Source: Microbacterium sp. EYE_78 (lineage in GTDB: Bacteria > Actinomycetota > Actinomycetes > Actinomycetales > Microbacteriaceae). From it: DNA of 64,000 nucleotides. The stretch covers positions 806,001-870,000 of the forward strand of contig NZ_JAHXMY010000002.1 in the NCBI RefSeq assembly GCF_023149035.1, read 5' to 3'. The notes below the pieces were generated by a model. It was not told the DNA's origin. It did no database searches and saw only the letters and a list, made by a program, of their open reading frames with translations. Shown piece by piece: positions 7,249-14,114 of this stretch (position 1 is the first letter of the stretch; each line of letters begins with the position of its first letter). The translations under genes were made by a program, and so were the position numbers.

Positions 7249-8360
7249 TACTCCGCCGCCTCCCCCGACTTCCCCCGACCTCCCCCAGGGGAGCGGGGAG
7301 GTACCTCCCTCACCTCCCCCCTGCCCTTAAGGGCGGGGGAGGAGGGGAGGTCACCGGGCACCTTGCGGAGCTGATGCATGTGAGCGCCGCGAGCACCGAT
7401 GCTGCGAGTCACGGTGCCGTCGCTAACGAGGCGGTCGAGTGCAGACTTCACGGCCGCGCGGTTCCCGCCGATCCCGTCCTCAACCGCCCGCCCAGACTTC
7501 GGCTCCCCGTCGCCGAGGAGGGCCACGATTCGGGCCGCCAGCTCGCGCTGTACGGCCTCGCCACGCGACTCGGGGGCCGTGCGCCGGTCCTCGGGATTCG
7601 GGGCCGTCAGAGAGACACTGAGCCGCCCGTCGTCCTCCGGCGTCACGTGCAGCACAGCGACCGTCCGGCCGACAGTGAAGTGGCCCCCGCGGTCCTTGGC
7701 GCAGATGGCCCGGAGCGCCCCAGCCTTCTCGCGAGAGAACTCGGTCAGCGTCTCGACGTAGAACTGAGCACCGGTGACGGCCGCGAGCTTCCTCTGAGAC
7801 CCGATAGGCCAAAGCTCACCTCCGGACGCTTTTGCGCCGTGGTCGATCAGGCCCACGGCCGGGCCGAGAGCAGAGATTCTGCGAGGAACCTGCTGGAACC
7901 ATCGAGCGACCTCGTCATCGGCGTTCGGGTTCGCGCCGTGCAACGCAAGCCCTTCGCCCGTGGAGTCGATAACGACGAGGGACGGACGCCAGTCCTCGAC
8001 GAACGTCAGCAACGCCTTGCCGCCCTCGTGGAAGGCGACCTCGGGCTGCACGTAGTGGAAGTGGCCGCCGATCTCGTCCGCGGTCAGGCCGAGATCGAGC
8101 AACCGACGGACCACACCGCGCGGATTGCCCTCATGGTCGACATAGACGACGTGGCGACCGTCGAGCACCTCCTGCGCGCACCCGTGCAAGAGAAACCAGG
8201 TTTTCCCGGACCCGGATGCGCCGTGGATGCCGTTGACCTCGCCCGAGTAGAACAGTCCGGGGCCGTCAGTGCGGCGCACCACGGACGGCGCGTTGTCGGC
8301 GTCGAGGCCGTTTGCGACGGCGTCGATGATGCCGGAGAGGTCGAGCGGTGCCCAGGTCAC
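7248..8360 (-). CDS. RepA-like P-loop ATPase (AAA_25 type, 370 aa)
   Basis: RecA-fold ATPase with Walker A GASGSGKT at residues 47-54, the VVYVDHEGN segment, Walker B RPSLVVIDSTGEG near 130-142 and a LIDHGAK sensor-like motif. A winged-helix tail follows (about 285-345), typical of primase/RepA-type helicases of satellites and plasmids. GTG 8360 overlaps the upstream stop (GTGA), better than the in-frame extension above it. The last 30 codons run through a striking low-complexity palindromic tract. Likely role: replication of the excised element. Confidence 0.75.
   Translation of the reverse strand: MTWAPLDLSGIIDAVANGLDADNAPSVVRRTDGPGLFYSGEVNGIHGASGSGKTWFLLHGCAQEVLDGRHVVYVDHEGNPRGVVRRLLDLGLTADEIGGHFHYVQPEVAFHEGGKALLTFVEDWRPSLVVIDSTGEGLALHGANPNADDEVARWFQQVPRRISALGPAVGLIDHGAKASGGELWPIGSQRKLAAVTGAQFYVETLTEFSREKAGALRAICAKDRGGHFTVGRTVAVLHVTPEDDGRLSVSLTAPNPEDRRTAPESRGEAVQRELAARIVALLGDGEPKSGRAVEDGIGGNRAAVKSALDRLVSDGTVTRSIGARGAHMHQLRKVPGDLPSSPALKGRGEVREVPPRSPGGGRGKSGEAAE
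7261..7335. repeat. Low-complexity tract with tandem 10-bp repeats and palindromes
   Basis: Inside the 3' end of the ATPase gene. Three tandem 10-mers beginning TCCCCC (7261-7290) are followed by the perfect palindromes GGGAGGTACCTCCC (7296-7309) and GCCCTTAAGGGC (7323-7334). Could be an origin with iterons or merely biased sequence. Confidence 0.55.
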
Positions 8361-8692
8361 TCGGGGCCTCCGCTCAGCAGCCCGAGCCACCGCGCGGCAG
8401 TGATGCCGTCCGGTGCGTCGATCTGTACGCGGGCACCGTCGGGGATGATCGGCGCGTAGTCAGGGGTCTCGGCGCTGACCACGAGTTTCAGCGTGACGCC
8501 CGCGGGCGTACCGACGACGGCGCGGTGCACCCGCCGTGCTACCTCGCCGGACTCAAAGCGGTCGCCGTTCGCGGGTTCGGTGAGGTCCACCCGCACACAC
8601 GCGGTGACGTCGGGGCGGCGGAATACGATCGACGACGACTGCCTGCCAGCACTCGCCCTCGCCGTCCCACCGGGGCGGCGTTCGACATTCAC
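8357..8692 (-). CDS. Unknown protein upstream of the ATPase (111 aa)
   Basis: GTG start at 8692 overlaps the upstream stop (GTGA); its stop overlaps the ATPase GTG in the same way. Mixed strands and helices (VRVDLTEPANGDRFESGEVARRV, TLKLVVSAETPDYAPII). No family recognised. Position between an excisionase-like gene and a RepA-like ATPase suggests a replication or control accessory. Confidence 0.6.
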   Translation of the reverse strand: MNVERRPGGTARASAGRQSSSIVFRRPDVTACVRVDLTEPANGDRFESGEVARRVHRAVVGTPAGVTLKLVVSAETPDYAPIIPDGARVQIDAPDGITAARWLGLLSGGPE

Positions 8693-8835
8693 GAGACGCC
8701 GCCGTTCAGCAGCACCGCGAGTCGTGATCTCTGGCCCGGCGACAGCGGGGGAGCGGCGGCGACGAGACGCTCGATGTAGAGGCGGGTGTCATCCGAGAGT
8801 GAGGGACGTGCCTCAGGCCCGGTCGCGGCGGTCAC
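8689..8835 (-). CDS. Small protein (48 aa) coupled to the HTH gene
   Basis: GTG 8835 overlaps the stop of the HTH gene (GTGA) and its TGA overlaps the next GTG. The protein has a plain helical second half (DDTRLYIERLVAAAPPLSPG, then RLAVLLNGG), resembling short helical phage proteins, but is not assigned to a family. The coupled position is the main evidence. Confidence 0.55.
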   Translation of the reverse strand: MTAATGPEARPSLSDDTRLYIERLVAAAPPLSPGQRSRLAVLLNGGVS

Positions 8836-9212
8836 TCGTCGTCCCCCGCAGCGATCCGCTCGTCAACGGCGCGGTCGCGTCGCAGATTGGCGTGGGCGTT
8901 GGACCGCTTAGCCTCATTAATCAGGCGGTCGAGCTGTGTGAGCACGTTGGGGTCGATCATCTCGACCGGGAGCTGCGCGAGCAGACGCTCCCGCACTGCC
9001 TCGTAGTCAGGCCCGACGCGCGGGCCGACGGGCTGCCGCTGGATGCTGGACAGGTCGACGCGGATCAACCGGGGGCCGACCCGTTCCGCGCGCGCTTCGC
9101 CGCGACTGATCATGCGACGGACGGTGTCGCGGCTGATTCCGAGGGCGGTGGCCGCATCGGCGATGCTCGCCCAGCCGTTGAGGGCGGGAGCTACGGGGGT
9201 TGAGGTAGACAA
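8832..9212 (-). CDS. Excisionase/MerR-like helix-turn-helix protein (126 aa)
   Basis: Residues 14-58 form a classic HTH_17 fold: WASIADAATALGISRDTVRRM, then a wing with basic residues (RGEARAERVGPRLIRVDL). A charged helical tail of about 65 residues follows. Proteins of this class act as excisionases or as regulators such as AlpA. TTG 9212 is 5 bp from GGAGG, and that ribosome site lies inside a strong hairpin (9218-9258), so translation may be structure-controlled. First gene of the coupled chain leading to the ATPase. Confidence 0.75.
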   Translation of the reverse strand: MSTSTPVAPALNGWASIADAATALGISRDTVRRMISRGEARAERVGPRLIRVDLSSIQRQPVGPRVGPDYEAVRERLLAQLPVEMIDPNVLTQLDRLINEAKRSNAHANLRRDRAVDERIAAGDDE

Positions 9213-9217
9213 AGAAA

Positions 9218-9258
9218 CCTCCCAGTGGGAAGGGGCGATATGCCCCTCCGCTGGGAGG
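9218..9258 (-). promoter_or_regulatory. Hairpin overlapping the ribosome site of the HTH gene
   Basis: Imperfect inverted repeat: outer arms CCTCCCAG / CTGGGAGG, inner arms AGGGGC / GCCCCT, around GATAT. On the minus-strand transcript, the 3' arm contains the GGAGG that precedes TTG 9212. Folding would hide it; alternatively the DNA dyad is an operator. Confidence 0.6.
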
Positions 9259-9319
9259 TGACGATGTAGGCCGGACGCGAGCGCCGACTCCCGTTACGTT
9301 AGCCCATGCCGACTCGTGC

Positions 9320-9808
9320 TTACGAACGCGACGCGCGGATGCGCTGCAGGGTATCCCCGTGCTTTCGGTCCGCAGCGCGTTCCTCCATAAGCGAGTAGAG
9401 GATGAACTCGTCACCGACGGGCAAGTCCTCAGGGCAACTCGGGCATCGGAGCCGGTATGCCATTCGGGCCGGGGCAACGCTCGCCCAGTCGGCGGGCGAG
9501 ACGCGTTCCACGAGCCCCTGCCCACGGAACCCGTCGAGTGCCGCCCATTCCGAGCGCCCGCGCAGCTCAAACGACCACGGAGGCCTTCCTACGCCGTCGC
9601 TGACGCAGCGCGCGATCATCACGACGGGCCGTGCCTCCGCGGAGTGTGTGGCGGCGGCGCACCGGACAGTAATTGTCCACCCGACCGGCGTACCGGAACG
9701 CGCCCACGGGACCGGGGTTGAGGAGCCATGCCGTTGATAGAGGCGGCCATCGAGGATGACCTGGTCGAGCTCGGAATCGCCCGCGAAATGGCCCGTAGGG
9801 TCGGTCAT
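9320..9808 (-). CDS. Unknown element protein (162 aa)
   Basis: Starts MTDPTGHFAGDSELDQVIL; ATG 9808 overlaps the stop of the 74-aa gene (ATGA). The middle reads as beta-rich (GWTITVRCAAATH). Near the end is a CPSC pair (YRLRCPSCPEDLPVGDEF), half of a possible zinc site. No family recognised. The longer upstream frame is not protein-like. Confidence 0.6.
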   Translation of the reverse strand: MTDPTGHFAGDSELDQVILDGRLYQRHGSSTPVPWARSGTPVGWTITVRCAAATHSAEARPVVMIARCVSDGVGRPPWSFELRGRSEWAALDGFRGQGLVERVSPADWASVAPARMAYRLRCPSCPEDLPVGDEFILYSLMEERAADRKHGDTLQRIRASRS

Positions 9809-10029
9809 GCGCGGGCGTCCTGCTCGTCGGCGCGGGCACGGAGCCACGCCGGGAACGCCTCGAACGCCTCCGCAAGCGCTCGCAGTTCCCCAGCCGAAAC
9901 GTCTGCATCGCGCTCCAGCACGAGCGTCGCCGCGTGACGGCCGTCCGGCCAGTCGACAGTCAGCAGCTCGACGCCCGCAAGAAAGGCGTGGCGCTCGATC
10001 GTCTCTGTCGTGTTTGCGCTGGCTTCCAT
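9805..10029 (-). CDS. Small acidic protein (74 aa)
   Basis: MEASANTTETIERHAFLAG..., with two strands (VELLTVDWPDGRHAATLVLE) and a helix (SAGELRALAEAFEAF). GAAGGAAC precedes the ATG. It lies 67 bp downstream of the integrase stop on the same strand. No family recognised. Confidence 0.6.
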   Translation of the reverse strand: MEASANTTETIERHAFLAGVELLTVDWPDGRHAATLVLERDADVSAGELRALAEAFEAFPAWLRARADEQDARA

Positions 10030-10096
10030 GTTGGGTTCCTTCGATCATTGCCCCGCCGAGTCAGTCGCGGGGGTGCTTCCATAACGGCGGCTGCCG

Positions 10097-11515
10097 TCAA
10101 ACTTCCGCGGACGCGGTATCCGTAAGCCAGTCGATCCGGATCAGCTCAGGATTGAAATCGCGCCCCGGGCCAGACGGCTGCACTGTGATCCGCAGCAGCG
10201 CGCTGAGCACCGCGCGCCTGGCTTCAATGCCGAGCGTTGCCCACCGCTCCTTAACGCGGGGCCCGGCCAGGTCAGCGGGTAGGGATGAGGGCAGCGCGGC
10301 GGTCAGGGCGGCGGCATGGGCGTCCCGATCGGCTCGGAGCTGCGTGGTGATCCGCGTGAGCTGGGAGAGCTCGATCGCCCCCGCCGCGTAGGCATCGGCG
10401 GCGCTGCTCAGGCGCGCGTCGATCGCGGCAACGGCATCGCGCGCCGCAGCTGCGCCGGCAGGGTCAGTCGTCCCTACGAGGTCGAGCGCGTCAGGGCTCT
10501 CCAGGCGGCGAAGCAGCACCGCGACAACGAACGCCTCGACATCGGACTGCTTCCGGCGCACGCCGTAACAGACGGGACAGCCATACGCGGGAGGCTGTCG
10601 CTTCGCCCCGCCGCGCTTGGTGGTCGTCATCCGGCCCGGCATCCGCCGCATCTTTGCGCCACACTTGCCGCATATGGCGATCCCGCTCAGAAGGTGCTGG
10701 GGCGGGCGGCCCACACCGCTAACAGTTCGCGCAGGGTCTCGCACGAGCGCGATCAGGCGGTCGTGAGTATCCCGCTCCAGGATCGCAGGGTGCAGTTCGG
10801 CATCGAACGCGCTGACCACCCGGCCGCGGTGCGTGCGAAGGCCCGCGAGCGAGGGCCGAGTGACGAGCTGCCGCAAGGTGACGCCCTGCCAAGGCGCGCC
10901 GCCGGGGGAGGGGACCTGACGGGAGTTCAGGTCGCGGGCGACGGCCCTCAACGGCTCCCCGGCGAGGATACGACTCGCGACCTCCTGGATGATCGCGGCC
11001 TCATTGGCCTCCACCACGTCACGCCCGTCGACTCGACGGTAGCCGTAGCCAGGGCGCACCGTCGGCTGCCCCTTTGCGGCGCGCTGATCGTTTGCGGCGA
11101 GCTGGCGGAGCCCCTTCTGCTCGGTCTCGAAAGTTGACCAGGCAGCGACAGTGCGGGCAACAGCACGCCCGGCGGGCGTCGCGAGGTCCAGTGTTCCCTG
11201 CGTGACCATATGAACGGGGATGTTCAGCGTGATGACCTTCTCGAGGTCGGCTGAGAGCCGCAAGAGGCGGTCCTGCGCCCAGGTGATAATCGCGGCGGGA
11301 CGGTCGGCCAGCATTCGCTTGAACTGCGGGCGCTCTGCGCCGGACGTGGCGCTGATGTCGTTGTCCACGTACACGCGCGAGACGTCGAGCCCGAGGCGAG
11401 CTGCGAGCTGATGGCATTCGCTCTCTTGGCGATCGACACCGGCTCCCTCGCCGGTCCGGTCCAGGCTGATGCGTGCATAGATCACGGCGGTGCGGTTAAG
11501 GGTACTGGTCGCCAT
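10097..11515 (-). CDS. Large serine recombinase (site-specific integrase, 472 aa)
   Basis: N-terminal resolvase domain with catalytic Ser17 in YARISLDRTG, then the SGAERPQFKRML and WAQDRLLRLSADLEKV segments. The Recombinase domain follows (YGYRRVDG...REVASRILAGEPLRAVARDLN), then a zinc ribbon with two CxxC pairs (CGKCGAKM and CPVCYG) and a C-terminal coiled-coil region. This order is that of phage serine integrases, which need no host factor. ATG 11515 (or GTG 11518) lies only 24 bp from the right junction, as expected. The frame continues upstream across attR but that part is not protein-like. Confidence 0.92.
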   Translation of the reverse strand: MATSTLNRTAVIYARISLDRTGEGAGVDRQESECHQLAARLGLDVSRVYVDNDISATSGAERPQFKRMLADRPAAIITWAQDRLLRLSADLEKVITLNIPVHMVTQGTLDLATPAGRAVARTVAAWSTFETEQKGLRQLAANDQRAAKGQPTVRPGYGYRRVDGRDVVEANEAAIIQEVASRILAGEPLRAVARDLNSRQVPSPGGAPWQGVTLRQLVTRPSLAGLRTHRGRVVSAFDAELHPAILERDTHDRLIALVRDPARTVSGVGRPPQHLLSGIAICGKCGAKMRRMPGRMTTTKRGGAKRQPPAYGCPVCYGVRRKQSDVEAFVVAVLLRRLESPDALDLVGTTDPAGAAAARDAVAAIDARLSSAADAYAAGAIELSQLTRITTQLRADRDAHAAALTAALPSSLPADLAGPRVKERWATLGIEARRAVLSALLRITVQPSGPGRDFNPELIRIDWLTDTASAEV

Positions 11516-11538
11516 CACGTTAGGAAGCCTAAAGGAGA

Positions 11539-11544
11539 TGTTCC
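11539..11544. repeat. Right attachment core (attR)
   Basis: TGTTCC, the same six bases as at 2258-2263. Sequence to the right continues the tadC frame with codons encoding QPIVFLLLPMSVIF. Confidence 0.75.
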
Positions 11545-11630
11545 AGCCAATCGTCTTCCTCCTTCTCCCGATGAGCGTCATCTTCGCCGTCTTCCCCGGG
11601 ATCGTCATGCTGCGTCTCGGTGTGGGCTGA
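11539..11630 (+). pseudogene. tadC: tadC, 3' remnant
   Basis: Encodes the last 29 residues of TadC (from Phe at 11541, through FLLLPMSVIFAVFPGIVML, to TGA 11628-11630), i.e. the final hydrophobic helix. It has no start of its own in this state. In phase with the 5' part when the cores are fused. Confidence 0.88.
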
Positions 11631-11651
11631 CCTGACTGAAAGGAGAGATCG

Positions 11652-11855
11652 ATGATCCGACACACTCTCGCGCACCTGCGCACCGCCTGGGGGTCCGTCG
11701 TCGCCGACGTCCGACGCGACGAGCAGGGCGACGTTCCCGGCTGGGTACTCATCACCCTCATGACGGCGGGGCTCGTGGTCGTCATCTGGGCGCTCGCGGG
11801 TCCGGCGCTGGCGCAGCTGTTCGAGCAGGCCATCGACCAGGTGTCGAGTTTCTGA
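11652..11855 (+). CDS. Flp-type pilin-like protein (67 aa)
   Basis: A short protein with a charged N-terminus, the processing-type segment RRDEQGDVPGW and one long hydrophobic helix (VLITLMTAGLVVVIWALAG), ending in a short polar tail. This is the size and layout of the major Flp/Tad pilin, and it sits directly after tadC as in other actinobacterial loci. AGGAGAG precedes the ATG. The insertion separates it from the upstream tad promoter, so expression may be reduced or altered. Confidence 0.72.
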   Translation: MIRHTLAHLRTAWGSVVADVRRDEQGDVPGWVLITLMTAGLVVVIWALAGPALAQLFEQAIDQVSSF

Positions 11856-11867
11856 GGCCTGACACGG

Positions 11868-12257
11868 ATGCGGCATCTCCTCCGTGACGATCGCGGCTCG
11901 ACTCCCGTCGAGTTCGTGCTGGTGGGCGTGCTGCTGACCGTGCTCACCCTCGGGGTGCTGCAGCTGGCGCTGGCCGTCTACGTCCGGAACGTGGTGCACG
12001 ACGCGGCCGTCGAGGGCGCCTACTACGCGGCGCTCGCCGACGTGGAGACGGCGGCGGGCGCGCTGCGGGCCCGTGAGACGGTCGAGCGCGCCGTCGGCGA
12101 TGGGTTCGTGGAAGGTGCTGCGGCCTGGGAGTCGTCCAAGCTCGGGTACGACACAGTGTCCGTCACGCTGACGACACGACTTCCTCTGATCGGCCTCCTC
12201 GGCATCTCTCAAGGTTGGGAGGTGACCGTGCATGCGCCGGTGGAGACGTTCGACTGA
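11868..12257 (+). CDS. TadE-like pseudopilin (129 aa)
   Basis: The N-terminal motif RDDRGSTPVEFVLVGVLLTVLTLGVLQLAL matches the TadE processing site (G then xxxxE) and hydrophobic helix. A periplasmic domain containing YAALADVETAAGAL follows. Minor pseudopilin of the Tad system. It overlaps the next gene by 26 bp. Confidence 0.82.
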   Translation: MRHLLRDDRGSTPVEFVLVGVLLTVLTLGVLQLALAVYVRNVVHDAAVEGAYYAALADVETAAGALRARETVERAVGDGFVEGAAAWESSKLGYDTVSVTLTTRLPLIGLLGISQGWEVTVHAPVETFD

Positions 12258-12699
12258 CATCGTCGGGGACGAGCGCGGCTCCGCGGCGCTCGAGTTCATC
12301 TTCGGCGGCGTGGTGCTCCTGGTCCCCGTCGTCTACCTCATCGTCACTCTCGGCATCGTGCAGTCCCACGCGCTGGGTGTGGAGTCGGCGGCGCGCCATG
12401 TCGCGCGCGCCGTGGCGTCGGCGGAGGGGGCCGACGACGCGGACGCCCGGGCGGCTGCCGTGCTCGACGCCATCGCGCGGGAGTACGAGCTCGACCGCGA
12501 CGAGGTCGGGGTGGAGCTCACCTGCGTCGGTCCTCCGTCATCGTGTCCTGCGGCGGGTGCAACCATCCGTGTCACCGTCGTCGCCTCGGCGGGTCTGCCC
12601 CTCGTGCCGCCTGTCTTCGGGCTGCAGGACGCCACCCGGATCGGCGTCGAGGCCTCCTCGGTGCAGAAGGTGTCGCGCTACTGGCGGGACGGGTCATGA
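12232..12699 (+). CDS. TadE/TadF-like pseudopilin (155 aa)
   Basis: Second pseudopilin: DERGSAALEFIFGGVVLLVPVVYLI at the N-terminus (G/E processing pattern plus helix), then an extracytoplasmic domain with two cysteines (LTCVGPPSSC) that could form a disulfide. Overlaps both neighbours, so it belongs to the flp-tadE-tadF-tadG operon. Confidence 0.8.
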   Translation: MRRWRRSTDIVGDERGSAALEFIFGGVVLLVPVVYLIVTLGIVQSHALGVESAARHVARAVASAEGADDADARAAAVLDAIAREYELDRDEVGVELTCVGPPSSCPAAGATIRVTVVASAGLPLVPPVFGLQDATRIGVEASSVQKVSRYWRDGS

Positions 12700-13100
12700 G
12701 GCGAGACGAGGACGGCAGCGTCCTGCTGCTGACGATCGGCTACGCCCTGCTGGCCCTCGTCCTCGTCTTCGTGTCGGTGGACGCGACGAGCCTCTACCTC
12801 GCCCAGAAGCGCACGCAGGCGACGGCGGATGCCGCGGCCTTGGCCGCCGCCGACGGGTTCGTCCTCGAGGTGGTCGACGGTGCGCCTCGTGCAGAACTCA
12901 CCGCCGACGAGGTGCGCGCCCAGGCGGAAGCGATCGTCGCCGCCGACAGCGGTGCCGCCGTCGCGTCGGCGCGCACACCGGACGGCGTGTCCGCGCGGGT
13001 CACCGTCGTCCGCACCTGGCGTCCGCCGATCGCGACTCTCTTCGTTCCGGAGGGGGTGTCCCTCGAGGCGACGGCCACGAGCCGCACCGCGCTCGACTAG
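12696..13100 (+). CDS. TadG-like pilus-assembly protein (134 aa)
   Basis: RRDEDGSVLLLTIGYALLALVLVFV is followed by the TadG-type motif LYLAQKRTQATADAAALAAADG. The short C-terminal domain has no vWA insertion, so this is the small actinobacterial form. ATG overlaps the previous stop (ATGA). Last gene of the tad locus. Confidence 0.8.
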   Translation: MRRDEDGSVLLLTIGYALLALVLVFVSVDATSLYLAQKRTQATADAAALAAADGFVLEVVDGAPRAELTADEVRAQAEAIVAADSGAAVASARTPDGVSARVTVVRTWRPPIATLFVPEGVSLEATATSRTALD

Positions 13101-13121
13101 CGCGCTCGAACGACCTCGCTG

Positions 13122-13538
13122 TCAGCCTCGTCGGTTCGCGGTCCGGATGAGGTCGTAGAGCCGGTCGCTCTCGGCCCGCTGGGCCGCGACCGTGGTCGCA
13201 CTGGCCGGATCGGCGGGTTCGAAGACGTCCACCAGGTCGCCCACCTGCGTCTCGGTCAGGCGGTACGCCCGCAGGCCGCCGCCCTGGTCGCGGGCCATGC
13301 CGCTGGGCCAGACGTCCGCCTGGGCGCCCACGACGCCGATCCGCCACCCTGCCGGTTCGAGATGCTCACGGACGAGGGAGAGCGCCTCGAACGCGTCGTC
13401 CGCGACCTCTTCGACGGTCGCGAAGGCGTCCGACGAGATCGTCACGGCGTACCGCCAGCCGTCCCGCCGCCACGCGATGGTCGCGTCGACGCGCTCATCT
13501 CCGCGCGCGACGGTGATCCTTCGCGAGTCCGTGCTCAT
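13122..13538 (-). CDS. Candidate immunity or accessory protein of toxin module 1 (138 aa)
   Basis: Last gene of a four-gene run (carrier, toxin, T7SS-associated protein, this gene). Alpha/beta protein with ITVARGDERVDATIAWRRDG, a helical middle (VADDAFEALSLVREHLEP) and a conserved-looking WPSGMARDQGGGLRAYRL segment. No enzymatic motif. ATG overlaps the preceding stop (ATGA). By position it may neutralise the ADP-ribosyltransferase or assist secretion; the family is not identified. Confidence 0.5.
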   Translation of the reverse strand: MSTDSRRITVARGDERVDATIAWRRDGWRYAVTISSDAFATVEEVADDAFEALSLVREHLEPAGWRIGVVGAQADVWPSGMARDQGGGLRAYRLTETQVGDLVDVFEPADPASATTVAAQRAESDRLYDLIRTANRRG

Positions 13539-14092
13539 CCCGCGGCGAGGACGTCGGCGGGTTCGATCGCGACGCCGACATCGGCACCGGGATTGAGGGC
13601 GATCCGCACACCGGACGGCAGCGCGGCTGCGAGCTCGCGCCCCGTCATCGTCGTGAACTGGTCGTACCCCGACGTGGTGGCCTTGGCGGCATCCGAGAAG
13701 GCGTAGATCACCCCCGCATCGCCGTCCCGCGCAACGAACAGTCCCCCCTCGGGTCGGCTGTAGACGAGGACGTCCGCGGCTGCGAACTCGCGATCGAGGT
13801 CGACGCCGGGGGCGTGTCCGGCTCGGACCAGCTGCAGTACCCGCTCGAGGCGCGACGTCGGCTGCGCCCAGCCTCGTGCAGTCGGCGAGGGGACGTAGCG
13901 CGGATTGGGCGTGAAGTCGCCGGTCACCTCGCCGCGCTCGTCGGAGCGCCAGGCGCCGATGATGCCCTCGGGCGGAACGCGATCGGAGCCCTCGAATTCC
14001 GGATCGACCGCGTAGACCCACTCGCCCGGGCGCTGCCGCGCCTGCGCGCGGAGCGCGTCGGTGATCGGAGGCGGCGAGATCTGCGACGTCAT
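13535..14092 (-). CDS. Type VII secretion-associated SseB-like protein (185 aa)
   Basis: The N-terminal block ITDALRAQARQRPGEWVYAVDP, then PPEGIIGAWRSDERGEV and NPRYVPSPTARGW, is typical of actinobacterial T7SS-associated proteins. The second half (FTTMTGRELAAALPSGVRIALNPG) matches the SseB N-terminal domain style. ATG 14092 has AGGGG seven bases upstream; ATG 14128 is an alternative that would overlap the toxin gene. It probably helps handling of the WXG-type effector. No secretion motor (EccC) is in the window. Confidence 0.65.
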   Translation of the reverse strand: MTSQISPPPITDALRAQARQRPGEWVYAVDPEFEGSDRVPPEGIIGAWRSDERGEVTGDFTPNPRYVPSPTARGWAQPTSRLERVLQLVRAGHAPGVDLDREFAAADVLVYSRPEGGLFVARDGDAGVIYAFSDAAKATTSGYDQFTTMTGRELAAALPSGVRIALNPGADVGVAIEPADVLAAG

Positions 14093-14114
14093 CTGCGAAC
14101 CCCTGTCATCCTCA

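Larger units (their letters stand above)
2258..11544. mobile_element. Integrated satellite-like element with serine integrase, capsid gene and defence cargo
   Basis: An insertion of about 9,281 bp splitting tadC. Both junctions carry TGTTCC (2258-2263 and 11539-11544), and excision between them restores the tadC frame exactly. The integrase gene abuts the right junction, as is usual. Contents: serine integrase, an excisionase-like HTH protein, a RepA-like ATPase, small unknown genes, a lone HK97 major capsid gene, and a TIR/SLATT/deoxyribosyltransferase-like cargo at the left end. No relaxase, portal, terminase, protease or tail genes are visible, so it is neither a complete prophage nor a conjugative element. 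The nearest class is a capsid-encoding phage satellite (inference). Confidence 0.88.

Noticed and set aside
2258-11544. Complete prophage or conjugative element
   Set aside because: No terminase, portal, tail or lysis genes and no relaxase or conjugation genes are visible.
11516-11947. Upstream extension of the integrase frame across attR
   Set aside because: Overlaps the tadC remnant and pilin genes on the other strand and is not protein-like; start codon at 11515 fits the family.
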